From the NCBI RefSeq assembly GCF_036588685.1, contig NC_086378.1:28745578-28809577 (forward strand): 64,000 nucleotides of DNA. The letters are read 5' to 3'. The stretch's first letter is position 1. Every line of letters begins with the position of its first letter. Origin of the DNA: Mytilus trossulus (taxonomy: Eukaryota; Mollusca; Bivalvia; Mytilida; Mytilidae). Position numbers and translations under genes: made by a program. Positions 11,341 to 22,900 of the stretch are shown here, piece by piece. The notes beneath the pieces were generated by a model. The model made no database searches, had not been told where the DNA came from, and worked only from the letters and a program-made list of their open reading frames with translations.

Positions 11341-11492
11341 TTTTTATCGGACAAAAAGCAAAATTATCGGACAAAAAGCAAAACGGACAAAAAGCAACGG
11401 ACAAAAAGCAAAAGTTTCGGACAAAAAGCAAAATTATCGGACAAAAAGCAAAAGCGGACAAAAAGCGAATTGCGGACAAAAAGCACCGTATC
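11341..11492 (-). repeat. Right terminal repeat array of the 8.3-kb element
   Basis: Inverted counterpart of 3201 onward: CGGACAAAAAGC cores, ending CACCGTATC at 11492. About 152 bp, shorter than the left array. Confidence 0.9.
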
Positions 11493-11493
11493 A

Positions 11494-11738
11494 AATATGT
11501 CCCTAATACAGAATTTAAAACGGAAATAAACGAGTTGATGGATTTTGAAGACATTAAGAAAGACCAATTTAATGCAAACAACAGTTACCGAGTAAATACA
11601 TGTTACTCGTGCCACCAGGAGGGGCATTACAGCAGAGATTGTCCTTTCTCAAGAGGAAAAAGAGGAAAACCAGAAAATATGAATATTTTTGGAGGGAACC
11701 CGCAGTTTGGATTCATAAGCCAGGGTTATCAGAAATAG
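11494..11738 (+). pseudogene. LTR retrotransposon gag, 3' fragment with zinc knuckle
   Basis: Last Gag piece. It follows the right copy of the 7-bp duplication and ends at a TAG at 11736-11738. It contains a CCHC zinc knuckle, Cys-x2-Cys-x4-His-x4-Cys (CYSCHQEGHYSRDC), the nucleic-acid-binding motif of retroelement Gag proteins, followed by a basic Ser/Arg/Lys/Gly stretch. Its frame equals the frame in use at 3200 when the insert is ignored. No pol frame follows in the next 2.6 kb, so the parent element seems to have been gag-only or has lost pol. Confidence 0.8.
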
Positions 11739-12246
11739 TTAGGACTATATAGCAGATAAGCCTACTGGACAAATATGAGAATATGTTTTTGTGTAGATTA
11801 GGATTTTTTATAATGTAGTCGATATGAAACTTGTGAGATTTTTTTAGTTATTGATTAAATGTGTAAGTGATTCATTTGTTTATTGAGAAGACTTGTTATA
11901 TTAGTTTACACTGAGTACATTAAGCACAAATATGTAGAGTATACAGTATTATGTATTTTTGAAAGTATATTGTGGTATTGAAATTGTTTTTGAGATTTTC
12001 AGAAAACAGGTGATTTTTTTTATCAGAATCTGGAATTTGATGGTCCTATTGAATTGTTGTTGTTCTTGCAGTAAAGATTGTTTAAAACTATTTTGGTGGG
12101 AAGCTGCTTTCGGTGGGTGTATATTGGCAGTTGGGATACTTTAAGTGCCACTTGTATTTTGGTGCGAGAATAAGTTAAGGCTAATGATTAGTCTAGATTG
12201 CAATATACATTTAGGTGACACCATGGGTATGCTGAGCTATAGTCTA
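11739..12246. other. Retrotransposon 3' non-coding part, no gene seen
   Basis: AT-rich, with no protease, reverse transcriptase or integrase motif. An inverted pair GGTGACACCA / TGGTGTCACC spans the left end of the neighbouring Tc1-like element. Confidence 0.4.
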
Positions 12247-13725
12247 CAGAAACGTCGCACGATACTGGTGTCACCTAACGTTACACACTCAAAGAAGTAA
12301 GACAAAATAAAAACGTTGGAATGCATGTTGTTCAGATGGCTTTTTACGACAAATTTTAAAGGATTGATTTTTTTCCTAAGAAAGGATTTTTTTCTTAGAC
12401 AAAAGATGTTAAGCTTTAGTTTTATTAACAAATTAAAGATAAAAAAAGTACCTTGAATTGAAACCATTTAATTATATACATTTTGATTATAAGGGCAATC
12501 GATTTCTTTTTTTTTATGGATAAACTGTGCACTGCAAATACATTCATTCTTGCACTCCATAATGTCAAGGCAAAAGGACTACGGCTTATCTAGCATGGCA
12601 GTTCTGCACAAATATATGCAAGAGAATTAGCGGGAACAATGATTATAGCTGGGTTTTTTTCTATTAATTTGTATTATAGCGGATCTGACTATTATAGTCC
12701 GGAAAACACTTCAGTTCCGCGAGGAAATCTCTCTCTCCACCCCTTCTTTGTAAATCGTTAGAGCTTCAAAATAAAACATTAATTTTAACGTTTTCTTATT
12801 AAGTAACAAAATAAAATAGCCGTATTCCAAAATCGTCTGTGAAAACCGCAATCATGACGATTAGACGGAACGTTAGAAGCATATTTTATTAAATAACGTC
12901 AAAATAGTATGTGGGGACATTGTATCGGACATTTTAGTTTTATCTGATATCTTGTATATTAGATTTAATTTATGGGAATTTAATATCAAAATAGAGATAA
13001 ACTTTTGTACTTTTTGTCCATTATAAAAAAGATTATGTAGCGAATGGCACTGTATTTAATAAACATTATGAAAACACAGAAAACGTAACCCTACGTTTAA
13101 TTTGGTTTGAAGGGGACAAAATGTCGGACATTGCTAATCAACTCGAATAAAAAGAATTTGTTTTAAAATTTCCTTATAACTGCATGAGGCGAAAGTGTAA
13201 TCTTTGTACAAAATACTAGTATAAGAATTATTTACTTTCGACATTGGGATTGCTCTGGAAATCCCTTTTTGGTACAATTTTTAAAAAAAATACGGCAACC
13301 TTTCGTGTATGGGACACATAATTTGTATCACCTTGATTCCTTTTTCTTATATTTCCGTCTTTTCGAGAGAGAAAAATCGACATTACGTCATCGCCCACTT
13401 ATAAATTGCTTGTTCTAGACAACTTTTATATCGTTTGGTAAAAAAAATTATATGTTTTTTACGGTATTCAGAATTTCATAAAACTAAAAGTGTAACGCGG
13501 GACAAGGAATTCATATTGCAAAATAAAGGTTTTATTGAGTTTTAATTAATGAAAATGGTATGTTACATATGCAAAATTGCAATAATCTGAAAGAAGAGTT
13601 TAAAAGCTTTAAAATGATATACAACACTTTATAATATCATTGTTTATGTTTAAAAATTAACAAGATGAATGTGTCGTGTCCGTGATTTCACCAAAGTAAC
13701 ACCAGTAGCGTGCGACGTTTCACTG
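12247..13725. mobile_element. Tc1/mariner-like element, degenerate (1,479 bp)
   Basis: Terminal inverted repeats CAGAAACGTCGCACGATACT (left) and CAGTGAAACGTCGCACGCTA (right, reverse complement) are flanked by TA at 12245-12246 and 13726-13727. TA duplication with CAG-type ends is typical of Tc1/mariner. The interior is AT-rich with no readable transposase, so the element is decayed or non-autonomous. Confidence 0.65.
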
Positions 13726-13727
13726 TA

Positions 13728-14368
13728 CCATTTTAGATATTTCTCGGGGAATACTGATGACCATTTTTGTTTTATTCGTTGTACCTTGTACTAATTTTTC
13801 TACTTATGTTTGTATGGTGCATCAGTATCCCGGTTGTGTATATATTTATACACGGTGGTACCATTGACTGTGGTATAGTACTTGGTAGGACATCTGTCGG
13901 CTTATGGTTAGTCGGGAGTTATATGTTTTTAATTCCAGCGTCTGATAGAATGGAGAATTTTGGAATGAACTTTTAATGTAGTAACTGTATATTAGTGCTG
14001 TAACTGTATAAAAAATAGAACTAGGTGTTTTCCGTGTCACTTTACTGGTATATAAGTATAAGAGAAGATATTTACATGTGGAAGAAAATTTTAGTTAACT
14101 TGTTTTGCCTTTTAATTATTAACAGGCGCATTAGTTTGTTATCGCAGATATAGTTTTTGTTGGGACATTAACAGGCGCAGTAGCTTGTTGATGTATGTTT
14201 AAGTTTAAAGATAGCTTAAATATTTGTTTGTTTTTGACAAATTGGAGATGAGTAAAAATTGTTTTATTTGTATGATAGAGTAATATGTACATAGAAATAT
14301 TGTGAGAAGAATTTTTAGACGTTTTGTCAGAATTGCCAAGCCCATATTTCGAGGACGAAATGTATTCT
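13728..14368. other. Retrotransposon 3' non-coding part
   Basis: No gene seen. It contains two copies of TTAACAGGCGCA (near 14121 and 14168) about 48 bases apart. It leads into the purine tract. Confidence 0.4.
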
Positions 14369-14381
14369 GGGGGAGGGGCAG
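14369..14381 (+). promoter_or_regulatory. Polypurine tract
   Basis: GGGGGAGGGGCAG lies immediately before a TG dinucleotide that opens an LTR-like sequence. Purine tracts in this position prime plus-strand DNA synthesis in LTR retrotransposons. Confidence 0.65.
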
Positions 14382-15100
14382 TGTTGTAAATGTGTGTTTT
14401 GGTTATTTCCAAGTAAAAGAATATTGTTATCTATTGTAATAAGAGAGTTTATATAAGTTGACAGAAGTTATTTCTAGTGTTTAGTATATCGAATGAGTAA
14501 TTAACGTACGTTTTACTTTATGTTATTAGTTATATCGATAACGTCTTATATGGCGCAACTTTGTCATGTATTGTTCAGAACGTTACCGTTAGGTCAATAT
14601 TTTAAGCGTGAACCCAAAAGTGTTCATTTGCGAGCTCTTAACTGGAAGAATTAATATGTCTAGATTTGATTATTCATAACATTGTATTATTATAAGCATT
14701 TTGAGTCGAGGACTCCTATATTTTATGTCAGCGTTTTACGTTATGGTACTAAGACGCACAAGTATTCGTCCCTTGTTGTAAAAACATTTTGTTTTTGATA
14801 TGGTTAATAACTTAATCTTGTGGCGATGCCATTATGAGTCGATCATGTCTCAAGTTCGTTATAGGAATCACCATGGAGGTAGATGCACATCCAATGTCAC
14901 CAATGGTGTACATACTTGTTAATAAAATTAATGTGGTCAGACAATTTGCATTCAGTCAAATACGATCTGTTCAGACAATTAAGTTGCTGTAATTTACCTG
15001 TTTAAATGAATCGCATGGTGAGTATTGGATTGATTGAAAGCAAATTGTTTGAAAAGTAATGAATAAAGAGACTTAACGTTTTTAGTATTCCACTTTTCAT
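14382..15100 (+). mobile_element. Putative 3' LTR (3' boundary uncertain)
   Basis: Begins TGTTGTAAATG directly after the purine tract, as Ty3/Gypsy LTRs do. It holds a TATATAAG motif (about 14450) and an AATAAA at 15062-15067, compatible with promoter and polyadenylation signals. A matching CA end or a second LTR copy was not identified, so the right limit is a guess. Confidence 0.5.
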
Positions 15101-15925
15101 ATGATGTTTAAATCAAAATAACCGATGGTCAGAGGTTTAGCTAGCTATAAGACGAGGTGTAATACCATTTTCTTCATAAGATAATGAATGTACATGTACC
15201 ACTCATATTTTCAGGATCTAATAATTCTTGTAATAAAACAAACAATGATGTGTGGGAAAATGAAATTCAAATTACGACATCTAAATAAGGCTTCTTGATA
15301 GTATCCATTTCGAGTGTACTTCAAAAGAATTTAAGAGAATGTAATCATGTGTTGCAAAATTTAACATTATATGCAAACTGCTGATCTTTATAAATAAATT
15401 AATATATGTGGAATTTAGTATTAGTGCTGAGCTACTAGAGTATATATACAAAAGCGCAAAGAATGTCGGGAAAAATATTACCTTATATATTATTTTTCCT
15501 CATTTATATGGATTCTCTCAGCATGCGATAATTTTGTAAGCCGACTGGCATTTTAAAATCTTTTTATATGTTTAACATTCTATGCAACTAAAAAACTTTT
15601 AAAATAAATTCGTACTGGATTGATTATCGATGACCTTTAAGACTTTAATATAATGCGCTCATACAAATATTAGTTTCATTCATTATAAAAAATGGTATGT
15701 TATATGAATGACTTGGCAGGTAATTATATGAAGTATTTTTAAATTGTACATATCGTATGGAAGACAAGAACGCTTGTACCAAAAAAATCCACAATTCCTT
15801 TTTCTGGTTTACCGATTTTTAAAGACTACGCACAGAAATGCCTTAAAAATAGGTGACATACTTTAATCTTCGTTTTTCAATAGTATTTCCGAAAATGAGG
15901 TCGAAATCTGTATAACTGCATGTAT
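15101..15925. other. Intergenic, nothing recognised
   Basis: AT-rich sequence without a supportable gene, RNA or repeat. Confidence 0.4.
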
Positions 15926-16034
15926 CAGTGGCGGATCCAGAACTGTTTAAAAGGGGGGGGGGGGGCTGACTGAACTAAGGGGACCCGCTCCAGTCATGCT
16001 TCAGTGATTCTCTATATGATAGGATCCGCCTATG
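15926..16034. mobile_element. hAT-type MITE, short copy
   Basis: Ends CAGTGGCGGATCC and (reverse complement) CATAGGCGGATCC, with the sequence TCATGCTTCAGTGATTC shared with the copy at 1421-1568. TGTAT lies directly on both sides. A G-run sits inside. Confidence 0.65.
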
Positions 16035-16458
16035 TGTATTCATCATTGTGTAATAACGTATATTACACAAAATCGAATAATTATTTTTAAAAATATCAGT
16101 TGTGATATTCATATTAAATTATAAAAAGCTTGCTGTTGGCTTTTTAATTGAATCCATTTCATTATATCAATCGGTAATATATTGTGGACTTTTACGTCAG
16201 AAATATCAAAATATTAAATGTTCATGAGGTTTAATCTATCAAATTAACAAAAAAAGTTAATTGCACAATGTTGTCGAGGTCCACATTGTCACTGGAAAAA
16301 CGAAATCTCACCAGATTCATAGATTTAAACATTTGTATCCACTTCAAATTCCAACTCGAAAAAAAGTCTTCTGTATATGCCATCTACAGTAAATTTTCCA
16401 ATTTACTACAAAGTTGCATGAAATTCAGTTGTGTGGTTTAAAACGAGTTGCGACGACA

Positions 16459-17058
16459 AAAGAGGGACAAAAGATACCAAAGGGACAGTCAAACACATAA
16501 ATCGATTGATTGATTGATTGTTGGTTGCTTAACGTCCAGTGGCAAATATTTCATGCATATTCAGAACGAGAACAAGTTAACAATGAACACAATAGGTAGG
16601 TTGTTATAATTGAGAATGATGGTCGGGGGAATTTGGACTGCCACTGGAAAATGAGGGTATATTAGATAGAGACAGAAATTTTGCCTTGCAACAGGCCACC
16701 TTCGGACCACTCAAAGAGTTGTTGCAAGGGTTCTTAACGTGCAAAGAGCGTGGCACTCTCTTAACACGAGGCACCGGATTTAACGTCCCCCTTCTGACCG
16801 GACATGAATGCGAACTTGATACATTCCGCACATCCAAACAGACACCCCACTTCGGCAAGCGTTTTACTGCCGGTCGGGAGAAGACCAAGTGACCATATTT
16901 CTATACCCCAGTCACCCTTGGGGTATCATAAATCGAAAATAAACTGACAAGCCATGGCTAAGAATGAAAAAAAAACAACATACAAACAATAGTACACATG
17001 ACACAACATAGAAAACTGAAGAATAAACAACACGAACCCCACCAAAAACTAGAGGTGA
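16459..17058 (+). repeat. Dispersed repeat R2, copy 2, interrupted
   Basis: R2 begins at GAGGGACAAAAGATACC and resumes after the SINE-like insertion at 16927 with the block that includes CATGGCTAAGAATGAAAA. Together the two parts give a normal R2 copy. Confidence 0.75.
16506..16926 (-). mobile_element. SINE-like retroposon with CAAT-type tail
   Basis: 421 bp inserted in an R2 copy and flanked by a perfect 10-bp duplication CATAAATCGA (16496-16505 and 16927-16936). On the + strand it starts with a TTGATTGATTGATTG run, the complement of a simple 3' tail, so it lies in reverse. Target duplication plus a short tandem tail fits LINE-mobilised retroposition. No clear tRNA boxes were identified. 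Short open frames on both strands are by-products. Confidence 0.75.
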
Positions 17059-17226
17059 TCTCAAGAAAATCATGATAAGAAATGCAAGCACAGGAATATC
17101 GTATCAATTGGGATATCTTTTCCCCGTATGTAGGTGCTGCTAGAATGTTGCTACTTAGAAATGGAAAGTTCAGAATTGGAAAGCTGAAATTATCTCTTTT
17201 GTTGTAAAGTTTTGTTTCAACCGACC

Positions 17227-17583
17227 CTAATTGTCAATTTCTAGATGTAAGTCAAGATATGAGGCCCACTTAATTGTATCTGTAGTATCCTTTATTTCTA
17301 ATTCAATGGGATAGATGCGTTCTACATATTCACCAAATTTTGAATTATTTAGTGAAAGAACATCATCTATATAGCGGAAAGCAGAGTTAAAGGAAATCGC
17401 TAACTTCTTATCTTTCTTCCTGAGAAGTTCTTGCATGAAGTCAGCCTTATGATAATAAAGAAACAAGTCGGCAAGTAGAGGGGAACAATTTGTTCCCCTT
17501 TGAATGCCGTGTTGCAGTAGTTTTTCTTTCCATCTAAATTCTAACTTCAGAGGAGTATAATTCGTGGAGAAAAGACGAATCAT
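17227..17583 (-). pseudogene. Penelope-like reverse transcriptase fragment
   Basis: A 118-residue open stretch of reverse transcriptase. It contains an RGTNCSPLLADLFL block and the catalytic YIDD in FRYIDDVLSLNN, then ELEIKDTTDT and SYLDLHLEID. I recognise this as the RT core common in Penelope-like retroelements of molluscs; the family name is from memory. Fingers, the endonuclease and the 5' part are missing, so it is a dead fragment. A related C-terminal piece lies at 47240-47440. Confidence 0.7.
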
Positions 17584-18094
17584 AAGTTCCTGACCATTTG
17601 CTCATCTAGCTTCAAAGTTTGCAAACATTATGGTGTGTACTTTCAGAGATTTTGCGATGGCAAACCTTTGATGTAGTATATTTTGACATAATTTTAAGTT
17701 CAATTAGGCAGATCAACTAGAAAATAATTGAATCGTAGTTTCCTTGCGAAACGCACATATACATATGTCCTTTATATATTGACTGAAGAACAGTCGGACG
17801 GACGGGTCAAAACATGTCGCAATACATAACCTCTTTTCGTTGGTTATAATAAGCAATGCATCTGATATTATATGTATTATAAATTATGTGTGTGTGTTTT
17901 GTTTATAGAATATTTGAATTCGGCCATCATATTATTACTCGATCGAAATTGGTTGAATAACATGTACAGGTAAAGATGAAATAGGGGAACAGTGATGGAA
18001 GAACTACGGTGAGAGTCATATTTGGTCAAATGTATTGTCAAATGTGTTTTGTAATTCCTGCCAACCATTTCAAAAACGTAAAATTGAGAAAGCT

Positions 18095-18242
18095 GGAAAT
18101 TGGGAATGTCTAAAAGAGACAACAACCCGACTAAAGAGCAGAACACAGTCGAAGGCCACCAACGGGTCTTCAATATAGCAATTAAATCCTGAATCCGGAG
18201 GTATGCTTCAGCTGGCCTCTAAACAAAACATGTATACTGATG
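18095..18242 (+). repeat. Dispersed repeat R3, copy 1
   Basis: Shares AAAGAGACAACAACCCGAC, GAAGGCCACCAACGGGTCTT and GCTTCAGCTGGCC with copies at 33350-33515 (-), 43222-43402 (-) and 43852-44030 (+). Confidence 0.7.
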
Positions 18243-19833
18243 AGGGTTTTCTTTTAATTATTGGGAGCTTACCAATGACTCTATGACTCTATGGAAAAAT
18301 CACATGGTATAAACTATGCAGAAAGACTCTTCTTATATCGGAAAGCTAAATTCATATAATCTGCATCATAAATACTAGTAAATAAATTTTAAAAAAACAA
18401 TAGTCCATGTTAACGACCGCACTGTATCTTTGAAACCAGTAATCGTTTCGCTGTATTTAGTTGTATTGAATTAAAACTATATTCCTAAGGCAACGAATAT
18501 AATGTGTGCTACTTATTTTTCTCGCTTACGATTAGTTTTGTTCATTTAGATAATGCATTCAATACAAATTAGTTGGCCCATTAAACCTATTACATGGCGT
18601 ATAACATATACCAGGAGGTATCCTGCTCTTTCATAATGTTTGGCATGTTTCTTTATTTCACAGTGAGTTTTTTTTAGCAGTTTATAACATTATTTGGTGG
18701 ACATGTCATGACATCTACTTTGGAATTTATTGATTTTAACCCACACGGCTAGGTTTTTTCCAAGGCACAGATATTCCCTGATCTATATTTAGGCATTACG
18801 ATCCTATTAAATGACCATTCCCTTGTATTAACTTTTTGAATTACAGTGTGAGATTTTCTGAAAATGAAACTAACGAAGCGTTCAGGCTAAGTTTGTGCTT
18901 TAATTGCTAAATTTTAAAGATTAAAGTCATACGGAAAACTTCATTAATGACAAGAAGTGAAGAAGAAAGGTAATTTCAGTAGATTGTCAGAAGGAAAGTT
19001 AAAAACTTGTAAATATTTATATGTATATGAAACAATGTTAATTTTAAAAGTGTTAGGATGCGAAATAATATAACAACAAAAATGCTATTTGTAATTTAAA
19101 TCAAAGGATGCAAAACTAGTTGGATTTTCAATATTAAAAACAAGTAAATAAAAAAAAAAACGAAACAGATGTGTATTGAAAAAACACATAAAAATACCAG
19201 TCTTGTAATTTGATAAGCTAGACGCGTATTTTGACTCCTTACGCCTCACTAGTAGCGCTCGAAACAAAATAGTCCGAAGGCCAAATCAAATATGCAGATG
19301 AAGATCAAAAGCCGGAAATTCCGAAAGATGTTCCAAAAACGGCTAAGACAATCTTTATGCGAACAGAAAAATCTGTGCTATTCGTATTATTCAGAAAACC
19401 ATATTCAGTGCATCCGCAGGAAAAAAAACCATTTCAATATGTCAAAAATGATGGCTTATGGGCTTGTTGAGAGATGTATACATTCAGAGAAACTAGAAAT
19501 GACATCGAATGCAAAATTAGGAAGACCTACAGTGTTGCTAAAGAATCAAAACGATTATGAATAAAACATTTTAAGAATAAAAATCTTAAAAGAAATCTAT
19601 CCTACGATGAATGAAAAACACTGATATGGTGACAATCGACTAATTATGATTGTTACAGTTAACATAATTTTGTAGAATTGTTATCTTTTACTGAATATTA
19701 TCATGGTTGCTTAATTCATAAATGTAATATTTATGAATTGTCAAAATTTTAATGCATAATTGTTAGAAGTTTTAGAATTCATAAATTAAAACAAATCCCG
19801 TATATTGCTTTCCATTTGATTTTGTTTTCTTAG
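18243..19833. other. Upstream flank of the tetraspanin gene
   Basis: No gene supported. Around 19209-19340 there is a diverged copy of repeat R4. The 90-codon frame at 19292-19564 lies partly in that repeat and shows no known domain. TTTTCTTAG at 19825-19833 could be a splice acceptor before a short 5' untranslated piece (19834-19850). Confidence 0.4.
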
Positions 19834-19850
19834 CAATTATTCACATCAGG

Positions 19851-19907
19851 ATGAGTTTAGAATGCCTGGGACGTACTTTTGTGACTGTTATCAATTCAAT
19901 TTTCATG
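19851..19907 (+). CDS. Tetraspanin exon 1
   Basis: Encodes residues 1-19, cytoplasmic N-terminus and start of TM1. The ATG at 19851 follows AATTATTCACATCAGG. The exon ends at ATG followed by GTAAGT. Confidence 0.85.
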
Positions 19908-22900
19908 GTAAGTTTGATTTTTGTTTACACTTCTTCATTGCAATTATTAATTTTAAATATTGTCTCTTTTAAATATTTGCATTGCATGTATTAGAATCCG
20001 TAATTTTGAATATCTGATAATTTCATTGTATTGCGGACTTAATTATCGGTAGTTTTACTGTCGTAAATAAAAGAGACTAGAAAACAGATTTTTGTATCGC
20101 TTCGCATTAAAAAACATATTCATGAATCATAAATCGCATTTTCAGAATCTAAAGGACTATGAGTAATTTCATTGTTCGTACACCAAAATGAAAATAACGA
20201 TACGTCATTGGTTGAATTTCCATTGTTTAAAACGTTTTGAACCAATCACAACGTTTTGGTGTACGTTTTTTACTAATATTACTCAGAATGCATTAGTTTC
20301 TGAATAGGCGAAATTGTATGAACATATTTGTAATCCATATTTCTTTATTCGAGACAGTTACATTTTTATATTTAAAGCGCGAGGCTTGTCGAGCTTTTTG
20401 AATAATCAAAATTTAACTGTTGCGAGTGGAGAAATATCGTAATACACAAGTAAAGCGATGGAATCTGTTTTTCTTTTGATTTGTATTCTTCCTGTTGAAG
20501 AAAATTGTGTAAATTTTATGTGACATCATTAGGTATGGTCGCTTTTTTCATGACGTCACAATAGGAATATCAAGAACAATCAATGAAAATTAAACGTCAC
20601 AATTAAACTTCCACCAATCATTTGCCGAGATTTTACAATAGTGAGGAGATATACAATATATGTATGTTGTCGGGATAATATAAAAAATATTTGTATCAGC
20701 TTTAGAAACAGGACAAAAAGCGAGGCTCCGTCGAGCTTTTCTTTTGTTTTGTAGCGAGTACAAAACATTTTATATTTTCCGACAATGTACATGTATGATA
20801 TTGTTTTTATCCTGAACTTACTTCCAACACTTGAAGCTTAAGTTATCAAAATCGAAATCATTGTCTCTTATTTCTCAAAGTAATCAACATCGTTGAAACA
20901 CGGACCGAGAAGAAGACACCAAAATGAACTGAATAGGAAACAGAAATATTCATATTACCGCTTGCTCAACGCGGAAGTGGGGTAAAAGGAGACTTTATTT
21001 GTAGAAGTACAAATAAAGCAAACATTTATTTGTATATATACCTGTTATTTGTACAACAGTATGCTTATTACAGAATACATTTTTTTTTTCACAACGACCA
21101 AGAAATGTGAAAAAGAGCAAGCATTAGAGAAACTGTGTAATATTTTCCAGATGTGCACAAGAATGTTTTGATTAGTTAACAACGGCAAAAGGCGCATGAC
21201 ATTTCACAAGTTGTGGATTTAGATAAAAGCGATCTGCTTGATAATATAAGTTAAACCTACTTAAAATTAACCCGAATAATCCAGTCGTTATATTACGATC
21301 ACTCCATTAACCCTGAGAAAAGAAGTCGATAGAGGGCGCTGAATTATTCGAGTTAACTTAAAATCAATTCTATAAACAGTTCGTTCCGGTTTACAAAAAA
21401 AAACCTGTAGCAATCTTATATATCAGTTATGTCATTTTCTAAAAGAACCTTGATCAGTCGATAAAATGTTTTAAAGATTTAATTTTTTATGTATTTTAAT
21501 AGAACATAAAAAAATTAGGTTAAGAACCGCCAAATAGTTTTCCCCTTGGTTACAAGATATACTAACCAAAGGGATACTAAATTAAAAGTTAATTAAGACA
21601 TTGTTACATTATAGGAGGAAGATAGTCATATATCATGAAAGTAACAAATCAAATTTGAGTTTTGTTTCGGTAGAGTAATTTTTCCGGATCTTTTGGCCTT
21701 ATACAATCACTTGTAAATACATAATGGGATCATACAAGTAAGATTTTATTTTGACACTCCTGAACCTACCAATATATCAGTCTATTTTTGGAAAGAGTTT
21801 GTATTCAACATACAGAAACAACCATCAAACCACACTGAAGCAAGCTCACATTAAGAGGTCCACGTACAGACATCAACAATATACAGAGCCGACCTCTAAA
21901 TTGCCCAAAAAGCTGTAGAACTAATTTTCTTCTTGTACGATCATATTTCCTCAATAAATCTCGTCATTTTTGTAAAAACTTTTTATTTTTCAGTTTTTTA
22001 GCCTTTCCTTGTTAGCTGCAGGTGTAGTTGCCAAACTAGCATCGGATATTAGTTTTATAAATGGACTTGAAGATCAAGTTAAAGAATATTTAAATTCTAC
22101 GACAGCGAATATTGGAACTTCAAACAACGGAATCAACAATTTGTCCATTGCTCAGCATTTAGATGGGATGGCCCTTATATTCATTATTTCTGGTTGCGTT
22201 TTGTTTTTCTTGTCATTTTCTGGTTGTTGTGGAGCCTTGTGCAATTCTAAAACAGCAATGACTATCGTGAGTATTCTGTTTACGAAAATAGACTGGTTCC
22301 CTGTCTATTATCTGCTTGGTTCTGTCAGATATAACATATAGACATGGCACAGTGTGAATCAGTTACTCGTATCTTTTAAGGGAGATAACCATCCTACTTA
22401 TGAAAGTGTTTAAACTGTCTCTTATATCGTGCATCATTTTTCTGTTCTTTGTTTTCAAAGTTACTAATTTTGCTTCATGAGGTAGCTGTTGCTTGTCTTT
22501 TGGTCGTTTTACATCGAAATGACCGTGAGGGCATTCCGATGGATTACTATCGCCTAGATTTGCACACGTTACTTTCGTTTTGGGTTTGTAACCGTTCTAT
22601 AAACATGATAAATACGCGGATATTAAAAAGTGCCATCTAACATTTCTTATCATTTGTTATAAATATATCTCTTCAATCAAGGACGTATAACTAACATTAG
22701 TACTGAGTTTACACGTAGTTCGAATTCGATTCGTTTAGGTTAGTTTAGTTTAAACATATTTATTTATAAAGTGGATTGGGAAACAAGTAAGTTTTCGAAA
22801 CTTACATAATAAATCCCTTTCCATTTTGAGGGTGCGAGTGCTGCCTTGTAACGGCATTAAACTACTCTTTTATCGTCCTCTTCCGACGGACTATCATAGT

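Larger units (their letters stand above)
3201..11492. mobile_element. 8.3-kb insertion with minisatellite terminal inverted repeats
   Basis: The two ends are inverted copies starting GATACGGTGCTTTTTGTCCG. The first 116 bases of the left end match the right end without a difference I can see, and similarity continues beyond that. Both ends are arrays of a GCTTTTTGTCCG core spaced 14-20 bases. A 7-bp duplication AATATGT flanks the element (3194-3200 and 11494-11500); an eighth base differs. Removing the element and one duplication brings gag back into one frame. No transposase was found; the inside is filled with younger Helitrons, a SINE and dispersed repeats. The structure resembles Foldback-type elements, but the superfamily is undetermined. 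Confidence 0.85.
19908..21993 (+). other. Tetraspanin intron 1
   Basis: Holds two small palindromic, MITE-like sequences (20160-20300 and 21258-21366), listed separately. The rest is AT-rich with nothing recognised. Confidence 0.6.

Noticed and set aside
19292..19564. 90-codon basic open frame upstream of tetraspanin
   Set aside because: It overlaps a diverged R4 repeat and shows no domain or splice logic.
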